Positions 8,344-17,601 of a stretch of 64,000 bases of DNA are shown here, piece after piece. Location: assembly GCA_903921725.1 (NCBI GenBank), contig CAIXRA010000068.1:41720-105719 (forward strand). The letters run 5' to 3'. The position numbers and the translations under genes were made by a program. The notes under the pieces were generated by a model. It did no database searches and was not told the origin of the DNA. It saw nothing but the letters and a program-made list of their open reading frames with translations. This stretch comes from an uncultured Lentisphaerota bacterium. GTDB lineage: Bacteria; Verrucomicrobiota; Lentisphaeria; Oligosphaerales; CAITYL01. Positions within the stretch are counted from its first letter, which is position 1, and each line of letters starts with the position of its first letter.

Positions 8344-9372
8344 ACCCGATGGAAACCTGCGTCGCACCTGCCGGCGTCCCACCCACCGCAGTGCCGTATC
8401 AAAACCGCAAGGGCACCCTCGTCGCCATGGGCGTCCTCCTCATTGTCGGCGGTGCCCTCTGCGGCTGCATGTCGCCGGCGGCGCTGTTCTCCACCCTGGC
8501 GCCGCCCCCGCCGGGAACCCATGCGCCGCAAATGCAGTTCACGGAGATGCTCGGCATCGCATCCTGCTACCTGATGATGGCGGTGGCCTGCGTCTGGCTT
8601 GGCATCGGCTCCATCCAGTGCAGGCGCTGGGCGCGGGCGCTGATTCTCGCATCCTCCTGGCTCTGCCTCGTCATCGGCGCAATCTCGGTTGTCACCTGCC
8701 TGGTCGTGCTTCCCCCCATCCTGTCACGCCAGGTCGCCGAGGCGAACGGATCCATGGATACCCGCGCGCCAGTTTACGTCGGCATCGCGGTTGCCGGCGT
8801 CGTCCTCTTCGTCATTTTGGTCATCATCCCCCTGGCATTCCTGTTCGTCTACCGCAGTCCGCAGGTCAAGGCCACCTGCGAGGCGCTCGATCCGGTCCCC
8901 CGCTGGACCGGACCGCTGCCCGATTCCGGTGCTCACCGCCGTCCTGCTTCTGGCAAGCTCCATCGCCTGGTCGCCTTACATGATCCTGAGCCATTATCCC
9001 GTCCCCGTCTTCGGCTGGTTCCTGACGGGCTGGGCGGCCGTTCCGGCCTACGCGGACGGCATCGCGTTCCTGGCGTACGCCGTCCGCGGCATCTACCGGC
9101 TCCAGGCCGGGGCTTTCTGGGCCACGGTTGCCGTCGTGACCCTCTTCAGCGCCTCCAATGTCGTCACCATCAAGACGCGCGGGCTCATGGCGTTCTATGA
9201 GGCCATGCAGTACCCGCAGGAAAAGATCGACTACCTGCGCAGCCACATGTACTTCTCGGACAACGCGTTTGTGCTGATGAGCCTCCTATGGGCCGCGCTC
9301 TTCATCGGCTACTTCCTCCGCATCCGCCGTTTTTTCCGGCGGCCGCCGCAGGATGCAGGAACGCCGTTGTAA
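8340..9372 (+). pseudogene. Polytopic membrane protein split by a one-base frameshift
   Basis: The reading frame from ATG 8340 codes four hydrophobic helices up to about VKATCEALDPVPRW, then loses coding character. The frame one base later (from about 8911 to the stop at 9372) continues with further helices, beginning CPIPVLTAVLLLASSIAW. Removing one G from the GG at 8910-8911 joins them as WTDRCPIPVL, giving one protein of about 343 residues. The family is not one I can name; similar membrane proteins of unknown function occur in related bacteria. It could be a genuine pseudogene, a programmed shift or a sequencing or assembly error. It overlaps ispD by ATGA and so is co-transcribed. Confidence 0.75.
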
Positions 9373-9437
9373 AGCACGGCGGCTCCCCTATATTTTTCAT
9401 TTGACGTCCGCCACGCACAACACGGGGGTTTTGCCGC

Positions 9438-10676
9438 ATGTCCAGCGTCTATCCGTTCAAGGCCGTTTTTCCGCAACCCGAAATTGCCGCCGAAGTCTCA
9501 GCGCCGCCCTACGACGTGGTCTCGACCGATGAGGCGGCGGCCGCCGCCGCGGGAAATCCGATCTCATTTTTCCATGTCTCACGCCCGGAAATCGACCTGC
9601 CCCCCGGCACCGACATCCACAGCCCCAAAGTGTATGAGACGGCGCGGGAGAACTACATCGAACTCCGCCGCAAGGCGCCGCTCTCCCAGGAGACCGAGAC
9701 CTGCTTCTACGTCTACTCCCTGGTCATGAACGGCCGCCGCCAGACCGGCATCGCCGCCGCCGTGTCCGTGGACGAGTACGACGCCGGCCAGATCAAGAAG
9801 CACGAGAAGACGCGCAAGGACAAGGAGGACGACCGCACGAAGCACATCCTCACCCTGCGCTCGCAGACCGGCCCGGTATTCCTCACCTGCCGCCCGCTGC
9901 CCGACCTGGCGAAGATTACCAGGCTGGCCATGGAGAGCAAGCCGTTCGTCGACTTCACCGCCGGCGATGGCGTCCGCCACACCGTCTGGCGCATCGCGGC
10001 GACCTCCATGGTTTCCGCCATCGCCCTTGAGTTCCGCAAGGCGCCCGCGCTCTACATCGCCGACGGCCACCACCGAGCCGCCTCCGCCGCCCGCGTCCGT
10101 GACGAGCTGCGCACGGCGAACCCGCACCACACCGGCCTGGAGGAGTACAACCGCTTCCTGGCCGTCATCTTCCCCTCCGACCAGCTCGCCATCCTGCCGT
10201 ACAACCGGCTCGTCACCGACCTCAACGGGCTCACGAAGGAGCAGTTCCTCGACAAATGCCGCACCGCCGGCTTCACCATCGGACCCGCCGCCGCCGCCAC
10301 CCCGGAGAAACCCGGCATCGTCCACGCCTGCCTCGGCGGCGGCAAGTGGCTCAAGCTCACCTGCAAGGCCGACCGCTCCAAGCTCCCGCCGACCGAACAG
10401 CTCGACGTGAGCCTGCTGCAGGACCTCGTCCTCGGCCCGATCCTCGGCATCGCCGACCCGCGCACCAGCACCCGCATCGAGTTCGTCGGAGGCATCCGCG
10501 GCACCAAGCCGCTGGAGGAGCGGGTGGACCAAGGAAAGTCCGCCGTCGCCTTCTCCATGTACCCCACCACCGTGGACCAGCTCATGGAGATCGCCGACGC
10601 CGGCGGCATCATGCCCCCGAAATCCACCTGGTTCGAGCCGAAGCTCCGCGACGCTCTCCTCATCCACGACATCTGA
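9438..10676 (+). CDS. DUF1015 family protein (SerK-like)
   Basis: A 412-residue cytosolic protein matching DUF1015 along its length: the N-terminal SAPPYDVVSTDEA segment, the HEKTRKDKEDDRTKHI block in the middle, and the signature YIADGHHRAASAARV (about residues 204-218). Archaeal members of this family act as free-serine kinases (SerK), using ADP or ATP to make O-phosphoserine. Whether the bacterial branch does the same is not established from sequence. The gene stands alone between the frameshifted membrane gene and a helicase, with about 65 and 240 bp on either side, so context does not help. Confidence 0.85.
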   Translation: MSSVYPFKAVFPQPEIAAEVSAPPYDVVSTDEAAAAAAGNPISFFHVSRPEIDLPPGTDIHSPKVYETARENYIELRRKAPLSQETETCFYVYSLVMNGRRQTGIAAAVSVDEYDAGQIKKHEKTRKDKEDDRTKHILTLRSQTGPVFLTCRPLPDLAKITRLAMESKPFVDFTAGDGVRHTVWRIAATSMVSAIALEFRKAPALYIADGHHRAASAARVRDELRTANPHHTGLEEYNRFLAVIFPSDQLAILPYNRLVTDLNGLTKEQFLDKCRTAGFTIGPAAAATPEKPGIVHACLGGGKWLKLTCKADRSKLPPTEQLDVSLLQDLVLGPILGIADPRTSTRIEFVGGIRGTKPLEERVDQGKSAVAFSMYPTTVDQLMEIADAGGIMPPKSTWFEPKLRDALLIHDI

Positions 10677-10919
10677 ACGTTCAACGCCACGACCGTCTTG
10701 AATGCCCGGCTCCGGGCCTTGGGCACCGGTCGTTCATGAAATATGCGCGCCGGCCGCCCCGTGGACGCTTGGCTCTTTGCGTTCACCGCGGACTCCGCAA
10801 CAGCCCCACCGGACCGGATGCCCGGCCTCACGGCCCGGCATCCGGCAAATCCCGCATTATGTTTTCCCCCTTGTTTTTATGTTCCGCCGTCCGCCTTTTC
10901 GTTTTTCCCGGGATTTCCC

Positions 10920-12962
10920 ATGGCCGCACCGTTTGACATACGCACGCTGAACAAGCCGCAGGTCGAGGCGGTACGCCACAAGGACGGGCCGCTGCTAATC
11001 CTGGCCGGCGCGGGCACCGGCAAGACCCGCGTCATCACCTGCCGCATTGCCTGGCTGATCAGCCAGGGAGTGCCGCCGGAACAGATACTGGCGGTGACCT
11101 TCACAAACAAGGCGTCGAGAGAGATGCGCGAGCGCGTCGGCGGCATGCTCGGGCAGGAGACCGCCTCCCGCGTCACCGTCGGCACCTTCCACAGCTTTGG
11201 CGCGGGGCTGCTGCGCAAGCACATCGCCAAGCTTGGGTACAGCCCGAAGTTCGCCATCGCCTCGCAAAGCTACCAGGTCGGGTTGGTTAAGGAAATCATG
11301 GGCGAAGTCGGCGCCGTCGGCGAGGGGTTCGACTCGGAGAAGTTCCAGAACCGCATCAGTCTGGCGAAGAACGCGCTGCGCACGCCGGACGACGAATTTG
11401 AGGCGTCCGCGTTCCCCGTGGACCGCAAATGCGCCGAGGTCTACGGCCTCTACCTCCGGCGGATGAAGATGATGGATCTTCTGGACTTCGACGACCTGCT
11501 GGTGCTGGTGCTAGAGTTGTGGAACCGCTTTCCGGAGCTGCTGGAGAAGCATCGCGACCAGTACCGCTATCTGATGGTGGACGAGTACCAGGACACGAAC
11601 CCGGTGCAGTTCCAGCTCGTACGCGCCCTCGCCGGGCCGCGCGCCAATCTCTGCGTGGTCGGCGACGACGACCAGTCCATCTACGGCTGGCGCGGCGCGA
11701 CGGTGGACAACATCCTGCGCTTCGCCGAAAACTTCGACGGCGCGGAGGTCCGGGTCATCCGCCTCGAACAGAACTACCGCTCGACCAACAATATTTTGGC
11801 GGCGGCGAACCACGTCATCAAAAACAACCCCCTCCGGCACGGCAAGAAGCTCTGGTCGGGAAAGGAAAAGGGGGACCCCCTGCTGTGCGTCCGCGTGTCG
11901 GACGATGAGGCGGAGGGGAAGCTGGTCGCGGACATCGTGCGGGAACTCCAGCAGACCAAGAAGCACCCCTGCCACGACATGGCGGTGCTCTACCGTTCCA
12001 ACCACCAGTCACGCATCTTCGAGCTGGCCCTGCGCCAGGCCAAGATTCCGTACACCATCGTCGGCGGCAAGTCGTTCTACGAACGCAAGGAGGTGCTGGA
12101 CGGCATCAGCCTGCTCCAGGCCGCCTGGAACCCGCGCGACGACCTGGCGCTGCTGCGCGTGCTCAACGTCCCGCCGCGCGGCATTGGCGAGAAGTCCGTC
12201 GAGCGCCTCAAGGAACTCCAGCGCCTCTCCACGCTTCCGCTCCAGCAGATCCTGGGCGAGAACGAGTTTCTGCACGACCTCCCCTCCGCCGCCGCCGTCG
12301 CCGCCGTGCGCGACTTCCGCGCCTGCCTGGAAAAGCACCACGCGCTGTTCAACGAACCCGGCGGCCTCGCGGGCAAGGTCGAATCGCTCTTCAGGGAAAG
12401 CGGCTACCTCGACGGCCTGCTGAAGCTGTACAAGCAGCGCGACGAGGCCATGAGCCGGCGCGAAAACCTCCTGGAATTCATCAATGCCGCCGCCGAATTC
12501 GAGGCGCGCGAGGGTGCCGGCGAGGGACTCGGCGGCTTCCTTCAACGTTTTACGCTCATGGACATGAACGACAAAAGCGAGGCGGTCAGCAAGGAGGACC
12601 GCGGGGTCACCCTCATGACCGTGCATGCGGCCAAAGGACTCGAATTCCCCGCCGTCATCATCGTCGGTCTCGAGCACGGCCTGTTCCCGCACGAAATGGC
12701 GGTGGACGAGGGGCACACCGACGAGGAACGCCGTCTCTTCTACGTCGCCATCACCCGCGCCCAGAAGACGCTGTACCTGTCGCATTGCGAGCGCCGCAAG
12801 GTCCGCGGCACGCCCCAACGCCGACGCCCCTCGGAATTCTTGGACGAACTGCCCGCCGAACTGCTCGATCACCACACGCCCGACAGCGTGTTCAAGCCCG
12901 CCTCCCATGAAGAGGCCGCCGACGCCATCGCCCGGATGAAGGCCATGTTGGCGAAAAAATAG
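10920..12962 (+). CDS. UvrD/Rep/PcrA-type superfamily 1A DNA helicase
   Basis: A 680-residue ATP-dependent 3-prime to 5-prime helicase. Motifs in order: Q motif LNKPQVEAV, Walker A AGAGTGKT, Ia TFTNKASREM, Walker B VDEYQDTN, motif III QSIYGWRGA, motif IV LEQNYRST, motif V TLMTVHAAKGLEF and motif VI YVAITRAQ. The length and the short C-terminus fit Rep or a short PcrA more than AddA/RecB, as no nuclease domain follows. It probably acts in replication restart or repair. ATG 10920 was chosen because the protein then opens at the Q motif; the longer frame from 10743 adds low-quality sequence. A terminator follows at 13011. Confidence 0.93.
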   Translation: MAAPFDIRTLNKPQVEAVRHKDGPLLILAGAGTGKTRVITCRIAWLISQGVPPEQILAVTFTNKASREMRERVGGMLGQETASRVTVGTFHSFGAGLLRKHIAKLGYSPKFAIASQSYQVGLVKEIMGEVGAVGEGFDSEKFQNRISLAKNALRTPDDEFEASAFPVDRKCAEVYGLYLRRMKMMDLLDFDDLLVLVLELWNRFPELLEKHRDQYRYLMVDEYQDTNPVQFQLVRALAGPRANLCVVGDDDQSIYGWRGATVDNILRFAENFDGAEVRVIRLEQNYRSTNNILAAANHVIKNNPLRHGKKLWSGKEKGDPLLCVRVSDDEAEGKLVADIVRELQQTKKHPCHDMAVLYRSNHQSRIFELALRQAKIPYTIVGGKSFYERKEVLDGISLLQAAWNPRDDLALLRVLNVPPRGIGEKSVERLKELQRLSTLPLQQILGENEFLHDLPSAAAVAAVRDFRACLEKHHALFNEPGGLAGKVESLFRESGYLDGLLKLYKQRDEAMSRRENLLEFINAAAEFEAREGAGEGLGGFLQRFTLMDMNDKSEAVSKEDRGVTLMTVHAAKGLEFPAVIIVGLEHGLFPHEMAVDEGHTDEERRLFYVAITRAQKTLYLSHCERRKVRGTPQRRRPSEFLDELPAELLDHHTPDSVFKPASHEEAADAIARMKAMLAKK

Positions 12963-13010
12963 GGGCCCCCGTCAGCGGCGACCTTTCCACCGCCTCCATG
13001 ATCTATGCAT

Positions 13011-13046
13011 AAAAAAGCCGGACCCGACGCGCGGGTTCCGGCTTTT
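13011..13046. terminator. Bidirectional terminator between helicase and EF-hand genes
   Basis: AAAAGCCGGACCC and GGGTTCCGGCTTTT form a strong stem with A and T runs outside, placed where two convergent genes end. Confidence 0.8.
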
Positions 13047-13067
13047 GCTGTCAGGACTGACTGGCCA

Positions 13068-13460
13068 TCAGGTGGCGGGGGTGACCGGGGCATCCGGAGC
13101 GGCCGGCACGACCGGGATAACCGGAGCGGCCGGTTTCTCTTCGCCCTTCTTGCCCTTGGTCTTGTGGTTTTTCTTGATGTCCGCCTTCATGGCCGCCTTC
13201 TCGGTCTCGTCGAGCATGCCGTCCTTGTTGGCGTCGTACTTGCCCATGATCTCGGCGTACTTGGTCTTGGCCTTGTCGTTCATCGCGGCCTTTTCGGCGT
13301 CGTCAAGCTTGCCATCCTTGCTGGCGTCGTACTTGGCCATGATCTCGGCGTACGGTCCGCCGGCTTTCGCCGACTTGGGGGCGCTCTTGTCCTTGGCCGC
13401 ATAGGCACAGATGCTGATTGACGCGAACGCAACGACGCCGGTGAGAATCCACTTGTTCAT
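13068..13460 (-). CDS. Secreted EF-hand calcium-binding protein
   Basis: A 130-residue protein with a signal peptide (MNKWILTGVVAFASISICAYA) and two EF-hand loops: DASKDGKLDDAE and DANKDGMLDETE. Each has Asp at loop positions 1, 3-5 region and a Glu at position 12, the calcium ligands. The two hands are near-duplicates (PYAEIMAKYDAS and KYAEIMGKYDAN), pointing to an internal duplication. A lysine-rich stretch and a Pro/Ala/Val tail follow. A ribosome site GGAGAAGG precedes the ATG. Small periplasmic EF-hand proteins like this are common but their role is generally unknown. Confidence 0.85.
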   Translation of the reverse strand: MNKWILTGVVAFASISICAYAAKDKSAPKSAKAGGPYAEIMAKYDASKDGKLDDAEKAAMNDKAKTKYAEIMGKYDANKDGMLDETEKAAMKADIKKNHKTKGKKGEEKPAAPVIPVVPAAPDAPVTPAT

Positions 13461-13610
13461 GCTGCCTTCTCCATGTTTTCCGGATGTCCGGATTTTTTCT
13501 GGAACATTGCCGCCGGGGCCGTCATCGGCCGCGACCTTTGTTGCTCCATAAACGAGGGGGTTCCCCTGTTTATTGTGCGGCCCGGAAAAAAGATTATTTG
13601 GTTTTTCCGG

Positions 13611-13638
13611 TTGCGCCCGGAGGAACCCGCGCTAAATT
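13611..13638 (+). promoter_or_regulatory. Promoter of tRNA-Ala
   Basis: TTGCGC, a 16-bp spacer and TAAATT, ending 26 bp before the tRNA. The -10 hexamer is the same as that in front of tRNA-Lys. Confidence 0.6.
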
Positions 13639-13664
13639 ATTCCTCGCTGTTTTTACAGCGCAGT

Positions 13665-13741
13665 GGGGCATTAGCTCAGTTGGCTAGAGCGTCTGCATGG
13701 CATGCAGAAGGTCAAGGGTTCAACTCCCTTATGCTCCACCA
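13665..13741 (+). tRNA. tRNA-Ala (GGC)
   Basis: Cloverleaf: acceptor GGGGCAT pairs with ATGCTCC, D arm TAGCTCAGTTGGCTAGAGC, anticodon stem TCTGC/GCAGA with loop ATGGCAT (anticodon GGC), T arm with GGTTCAA. The CCA end is encoded. A terminator follows at 13756. Confidence 0.95.
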
Positions 13742-13755
13742 TTTTTTTTCATTCG

Positions 13756-13792
13756 AAACGCCTTTAATCCAAGCGGGTTAAGGCGTTTTTTT
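13756..13792 (+). terminator. Terminator of tRNA-Ala
   Basis: AAACGCCTTTAATCC pairs with GGGTTAAGGCGTTT across a four-base loop, then a run of T. Confidence 0.85.
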
Positions 13793-14054
13793 ATTGGCCA
13801 CACCGCCGACGGGCCTTTCCGCTCCCGCCCGCCACGATGACTCTCCTCCGGACGCCCGCGGCTGCCTGCCGGACCGGGATTTGTCCGGAATCCCCCGGCA
13901 CCGCGCCGACGACCATGAAACCAACGCCCCAGAAATGACACTAACCGGCATCCGCATGATTCCGGCGGATGGAATCCGTAATCAGGATCCTCCAAAAACC
14001 CACAGGCATGGAAGCCGCCACGGCATGAACCGTTATCGAAAGGGTGTTCAACGC

Positions 14055-16292
14055 ATGAAGCGCCTCCTTCTCCTGCCTGCCATGCTCGCGCTCTCCGCCT
14101 GCACGACCACGCAGCCGGTGTCCATGTCCGACGCCGCGGCTGTGGCGATGTCAGCGCAGGCGGGGCAGCCGGCGTCCGCCGTCCGCTCCGTCCAAGGAAT
14201 CAACACCTCCTGGAAATTCATCCGGCAGGACATTCCGGAGGCGAGGGAAGCGGAATTCAAGGATGACGCCTGGGCGCCGGTGAACCTGCCGCATTCCTTT
14301 GAAATGCCCTATTGGCGGACCAATCTCGCCTCCGCTCCGACGGTGGGGTGGTACCGCAGGCATCTTTCCATCGACAAGGACTCGCTCGCCGGCGGCCGCC
14401 GGGTGTTTATTGAATTTGAGGGTGTCTTCCTGGTCTCCGATCTGTATGTCAACGGCAGGTTGGCCGGGACGCACAAGGGTGGCTATACCGGCTTCAGTTA
14501 CGACATCACCGACAGCGTGAAGGAGGGCGACAACACCATTGCCGTCAGGGTGGACGCGACATGGAACCCCAAGATCACGCCGCGGGCCGGGGAACACATC
14601 TTTGCGGGCGGCATCTACCGGGACGCCTACCTCGTATTCACCGACCCCCTGCATGTCGCCTGGTGCGGAACTTTTGTGACGACGCCGCAGGCGACCGCCG
14701 ACTCCGCCACGGTCATGGCGCAGACCGAACTGCGCAACGACGGCCAGGCGGAGAAAATCTGCCAGGTCAGGTCCATCGTCCTCGACGCCGATGGCAGGGA
14801 GGTTGCGGCGGTCGAATCTTCGGCCAACATTCCGGCGGGGTTCACGATAACCATCGAGCAGCTCAGCCCGGCAATCGTCAAACCGCATCTGTGGAGTCCC
14901 GACACGACCTCGGCGACCCCGCCGCCGAAGGCTCTGGATCTCAGCCTCCGCCCCTATCTGTACACGCTGCGCACCGAGGTGCGCAGCGGGGGGAAGCTGG
15001 CAGACCGGTACGAGACGCCGTTCGGCATCCGCTCGATTGCATGGAACCGGGAGGACGGGTTTGCCCTGAACGGCAAAAAATTCTGGATCAAGGGCGCCAA
15101 CGTCCATCAGGATCATGCCGGCTGGGGCGACGCCATCTGCAACTCGGGTTCCTGGCGCGATGTGAAGATGCTGCGCGACGCCGGCTTCAACTTCATCCGC
15201 GGCTCCCACTATCCGCACGATCCGGCGTTTGCCGACGCCTGCGACCGGCTCGGCATGACCTTCTGGTCCGAGATCCCGTTCTGGGGCATCGGCGGCTTCA
15301 CCAAGCAGGAGGACGGCTCCCGATGGAACCCCAGCGCCTATCCCAACAATCCGGAAGACCAGGCGGCGTTTGAAGAGAATGTCATCCAGCAGCTGCGGGA
15401 GATGATTCGGATCAACCGGAACCACCCCAGCATCGTCATCTGGAGCATCGGCAATGAATTCGGCTATTCGACGCCGGAGCTGATGCCGAAGGTCAAGGCG
15501 CTGGTCGGGAAGCTCAAGGCCGTTGTTCACGCCGAGGATCCGACACGTCCCTGCGGGCAGGGGATCGGCTTCGGGAACTGGCCGCAGTTAAACGATTCGA
15601 CCGAGGTGATCGGGCTGAACGGCGGCAACAGCGACCGGCGGTTCACGGTCGAGTCACCCGTGGTCAGCCTGCAGAGCGAATACGGCTCGGGCCGCGCCAC
15701 CCGGGGTACCCCAAGCGATCGCTACGACGGTTGCTTCGACTCGTCCAAGATCAACACCACTCCGCCGCAGCCGCAGATTGTGGACGGCGCGCCGGTCCAG
15801 TTCCCCTGGAAGCCGGGCGTCTCCATCTGGTGCGCGTACGACCACGGCAGCAATTATGGAATGGGCGGCATGGGAATCATCGACCCCGCCCGCATTCCCA
15901 AAAAACGCTATTACTTCTACCGCGAGCTGTACGCCGGCATCCCGCCGCCGGCCTGGCCCGTCGAGGGAACCCCGGCCAAGCTGAAGCTGACCGCGGATCA
16001 GACGGTCATCACAGACGACGGGCGCAACGACACCTGGCTGCTGGTGCAGGTCCAGGACAAGGACGGCCGGTGGCTGAGCAACTCGCCCCCCATCACGCTG
16101 ACCGACAAGTCCGGCCGGGGGCTCTTCCCGACCGGGAACTCTATCACTTTCACCCCGGGCGCGGTCGAGAAGGGCGTGATTGAAGGACTCGCCGCCATCG
16201 AATACCGCTCCTACAAGGCGGGCAAGGCCGTGATTGAAGCCACCTCCCCCGGCCTAGCACCGGCGTCAATAACCATTACGGTCAAACATTGA
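14055..16292 (+). CDS. Glycoside hydrolase family 2 lipoprotein (beta-galactosidase/glucuronidase-like)
   Basis: A 745-residue exported enzyme with a lipoprotein signal (MKRLLLLPAMLALSAC, Cys16). A jelly-roll sugar-binding domain (about residues 45-215) contains GWYRRHL and FEGVFLVSDLYVNG. An Ig-like domain is followed by a TIM barrel: the conserved FWIKGANVHQDHAGWG, the acid/base Glu in SIVIWSIGNEFGYS and a likely nucleophile Glu in SLQSEYGSG. A C-terminal Ig/invasin-like domain ends the protein. The family hydrolyses beta-galactosides, glucuronides or mannosides; the exact sugar is not readable here. No transporter or sulphatase lies beside it. An upstream in-frame ATG at 14024 is less likely because it would bury the signal peptide. 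Confidence 0.88.
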   Translation: MKRLLLLPAMLALSACTTTQPVSMSDAAAVAMSAQAGQPASAVRSVQGINTSWKFIRQDIPEAREAEFKDDAWAPVNLPHSFEMPYWRTNLASAPTVGWYRRHLSIDKDSLAGGRRVFIEFEGVFLVSDLYVNGRLAGTHKGGYTGFSYDITDSVKEGDNTIAVRVDATWNPKITPRAGEHIFAGGIYRDAYLVFTDPLHVAWCGTFVTTPQATADSATVMAQTELRNDGQAEKICQVRSIVLDADGREVAAVESSANIPAGFTITIEQLSPAIVKPHLWSPDTTSATPPPKALDLSLRPYLYTLRTEVRSGGKLADRYETPFGIRSIAWNREDGFALNGKKFWIKGANVHQDHAGWGDAICNSGSWRDVKMLRDAGFNFIRGSHYPHDPAFADACDRLGMTFWSEIPFWGIGGFTKQEDGSRWNPSAYPNNPEDQAAFEENVIQQLREMIRINRNHPSIVIWSIGNEFGYSTPELMPKVKALVGKLKAVVHAEDPTRPCGQGIGFGNWPQLNDSTEVIGLNGGNSDRRFTVESPVVSLQSEYGSGRATRGTPSDRYDGCFDSSKINTTPPQPQIVDGAPVQFPWKPGVSIWCAYDHGSNYGMGGMGIIDPARIPKKRYYFYRELYAGIPPPAWPVEGTPAKLKLTADQTVITDDGRNDTWLLVQVQDKDGRWLSNSPPITLTDKSGRGLFPTGNSITFTPGAVEKGVIEGLAAIEYRSYKAGKAVIEATSPGLAPASITITVKH

Positions 16293-16357
16293 CATACCAT
16301 CGGCGCGGGCCGGCTTCGTGCTTGCCGGCACGCAAAGACCGATTGGGTTTTCAATTT

Positions 16358-16382
16358 GGGGATAAGCGCTTATTTTTTCCCC
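16358..16382. terminator. Terminator between the GH2 gene and yceH
   Basis: GGGG, the perfect palindrome ATAAGCGCTTAT, a T5 run and CCCC form a compact hairpin downstream of the GH2 stop. Confidence 0.6.
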
Positions 16383-16533
16383 GCCGACGATCCGCTTTGC
16401 TTGATGGTTTCCAAACGGCTCGGATTGAGGGCAAAGAATCAAACACGGGCCCGCAGCCGGCGGGATGCCGCGGCTGAGCCTGAACAACATGCGCGGTCGG
16501 GACAGCCCGGTTGCGAAAAACGAGGCGACGGCC

Positions 16534-17217
16534 ATGACATTGGAACTGAACGCTGTTGAGGCGCGGGTGCTCGGGTGCCTGATCGAGAAGCAGATCACGA
16601 CGCCGGACATCTATCCGCTGACGCTGAACTCGCTGACGCTGGCCTGCAACCAGAAATCGAACCGCGATCCGGAGATGGCGCTGGACGAGCAGGCGGTGGT
16701 GCGCGCGCTGGACGGCCTGCGCGAGAAGAAGCTGGCGATGATGGTCAGCCTGGCCGGCAGCCGCGTGATGAAATACAGCCACCAGGCCGACCGCACGCTG
16801 CATCTGGAGCAGCCGGCGCTGGCGCTGCTCGGCGAACTGCTCCTGCGCGGGCCGCAGACGGCCGGCGAACTCCGCGGGCATGTGGCGCGCATGGAGCCGT
16901 TCGAGAGCATCGAGGCGGTGGAGCAGGCGATGGGCGTGCTCAGCGACCGCCAGCCCGACCCGCTGGCCGTGCTGCTGCCGCGCCTGCCGGGACGCAAGGA
17001 GCCGCGCTACGCGCACCTGCTCTGCGGCGAGGTGAAAGTGGACGAACTGGCGGCCGCAGCCATCGCCGCATCGGCGCCAGCGCCGGAGAAGGCGCGCCTG
17101 GTGGTGCAGGCCGAGAACGAGCGCGTGCAGAAGCTGGAGTCCGATGTCGCCGCGCTGCGCCAGGATCTCGCCGCGCTGCAGACGCAGCTCGCCGAACTCC
17201 GCAAGCTGCTGGAGTGA
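16534..17217 (+). CDS. yceH: YceH family protein (DUF480)
   Basis: A 227-residue protein of the DUF480/YceH family. The N-terminal block LNAVEARVLGCLIEKQITTP followed by DIYPLTLNSLTLACNQKSNR is diagnostic and folds as winged helices in known structures. A second winged-helix repeat (LLGELLLRGPQTAGELRGH) follows, and a coiled coil (ENERVQKLESDVAALRQDLA onward) ends the protein. The function is unknown; DNA or protein binding is suggested only by the fold. ATG 16534 places the family motif at the N-terminus; an in-frame ATG at 16465 would add 23 unmatched residues. Confidence 0.9.
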   Translation: MTLELNAVEARVLGCLIEKQITTPDIYPLTLNSLTLACNQKSNRDPEMALDEQAVVRALDGLREKKLAMMVSLAGSRVMKYSHQADRTLHLEQPALALLGELLLRGPQTAGELRGHVARMEPFESIEAVEQAMGVLSDRQPDPLAVLLPRLPGRKEPRYAHLLCGEVKVDELAAAAIAASAPAPEKARLVVQAENERVQKLESDVAALRQDLAALQTQLAELRKLLE

Positions 17218-17259
17218 GGCCCCCGGCTGTTATGGATAGGCTGGTCGTTGGTTTTGCGC

Positions 17260-17375
17260 TTCCACGCCAACGGCGCATGCCATCGTAGCCTGGGGTGGCA
17301 CCCCAAGGGGTGGATGCTTTTCCGTCAACGATGGAGGCGTTGCCCCAGGCTATCATGCGTTGCCCCTTTGGGGCG
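17260..17375. repeat. Intergenic palindromic repeat cluster with TAGCCTGGGG arms
   Basis: TAGCCTGGGG (17286-17295) recurs inverted as CCCCAGGCTA (17343-17352). Smaller palindromes CACCCCAAGGGGTG (17300-17313) and GCCCCTTTGGGGC (17362-17374) sit inside and beside it. The whole 17218-17545 spacer has no supported gene. It has the look of a REP/BIME-type element. Confidence 0.7.
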
Positions 17376-17546
17376 TGGGGTGGAATCGGTTTTCCGTTCG
17401 CGGATGGGGCGACGACAAAAGGGGCTTCGCCTGTTTCAGCGGGGCGGCCCGATACTGCGGCGCGCGCGCCTCGGTGCCGGGTCAATCGATCCGGCATGTG
17501 GGAATCCCCAAAAAACGACACCCGCTAAAATCAGCGGAGACCCCAC

Positions 17547-17578
17547 AAAAAAGACCCGCACCGATTCCGGCGCGGGCC
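17547..17578 (-). terminator. Terminator of lysA
   Basis: On the minus strand GGCCCGCGCC pairs, with two G-U wobbles, with GGTGCGGGTC and is followed by six T residues, 24 bp past the lysA stop. Confidence 0.75.
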
Positions 17579-17601
17579 TTTCTGCGGAATGTTGGAGTCC
17601 G

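Noticed and set aside
13794..14054. N-terminal extension of the GH2 protein
   Set aside because: Lipoprotein signal MKRLLLLPAMLALSAC begins at 14055; the upstream frame is low-quality.
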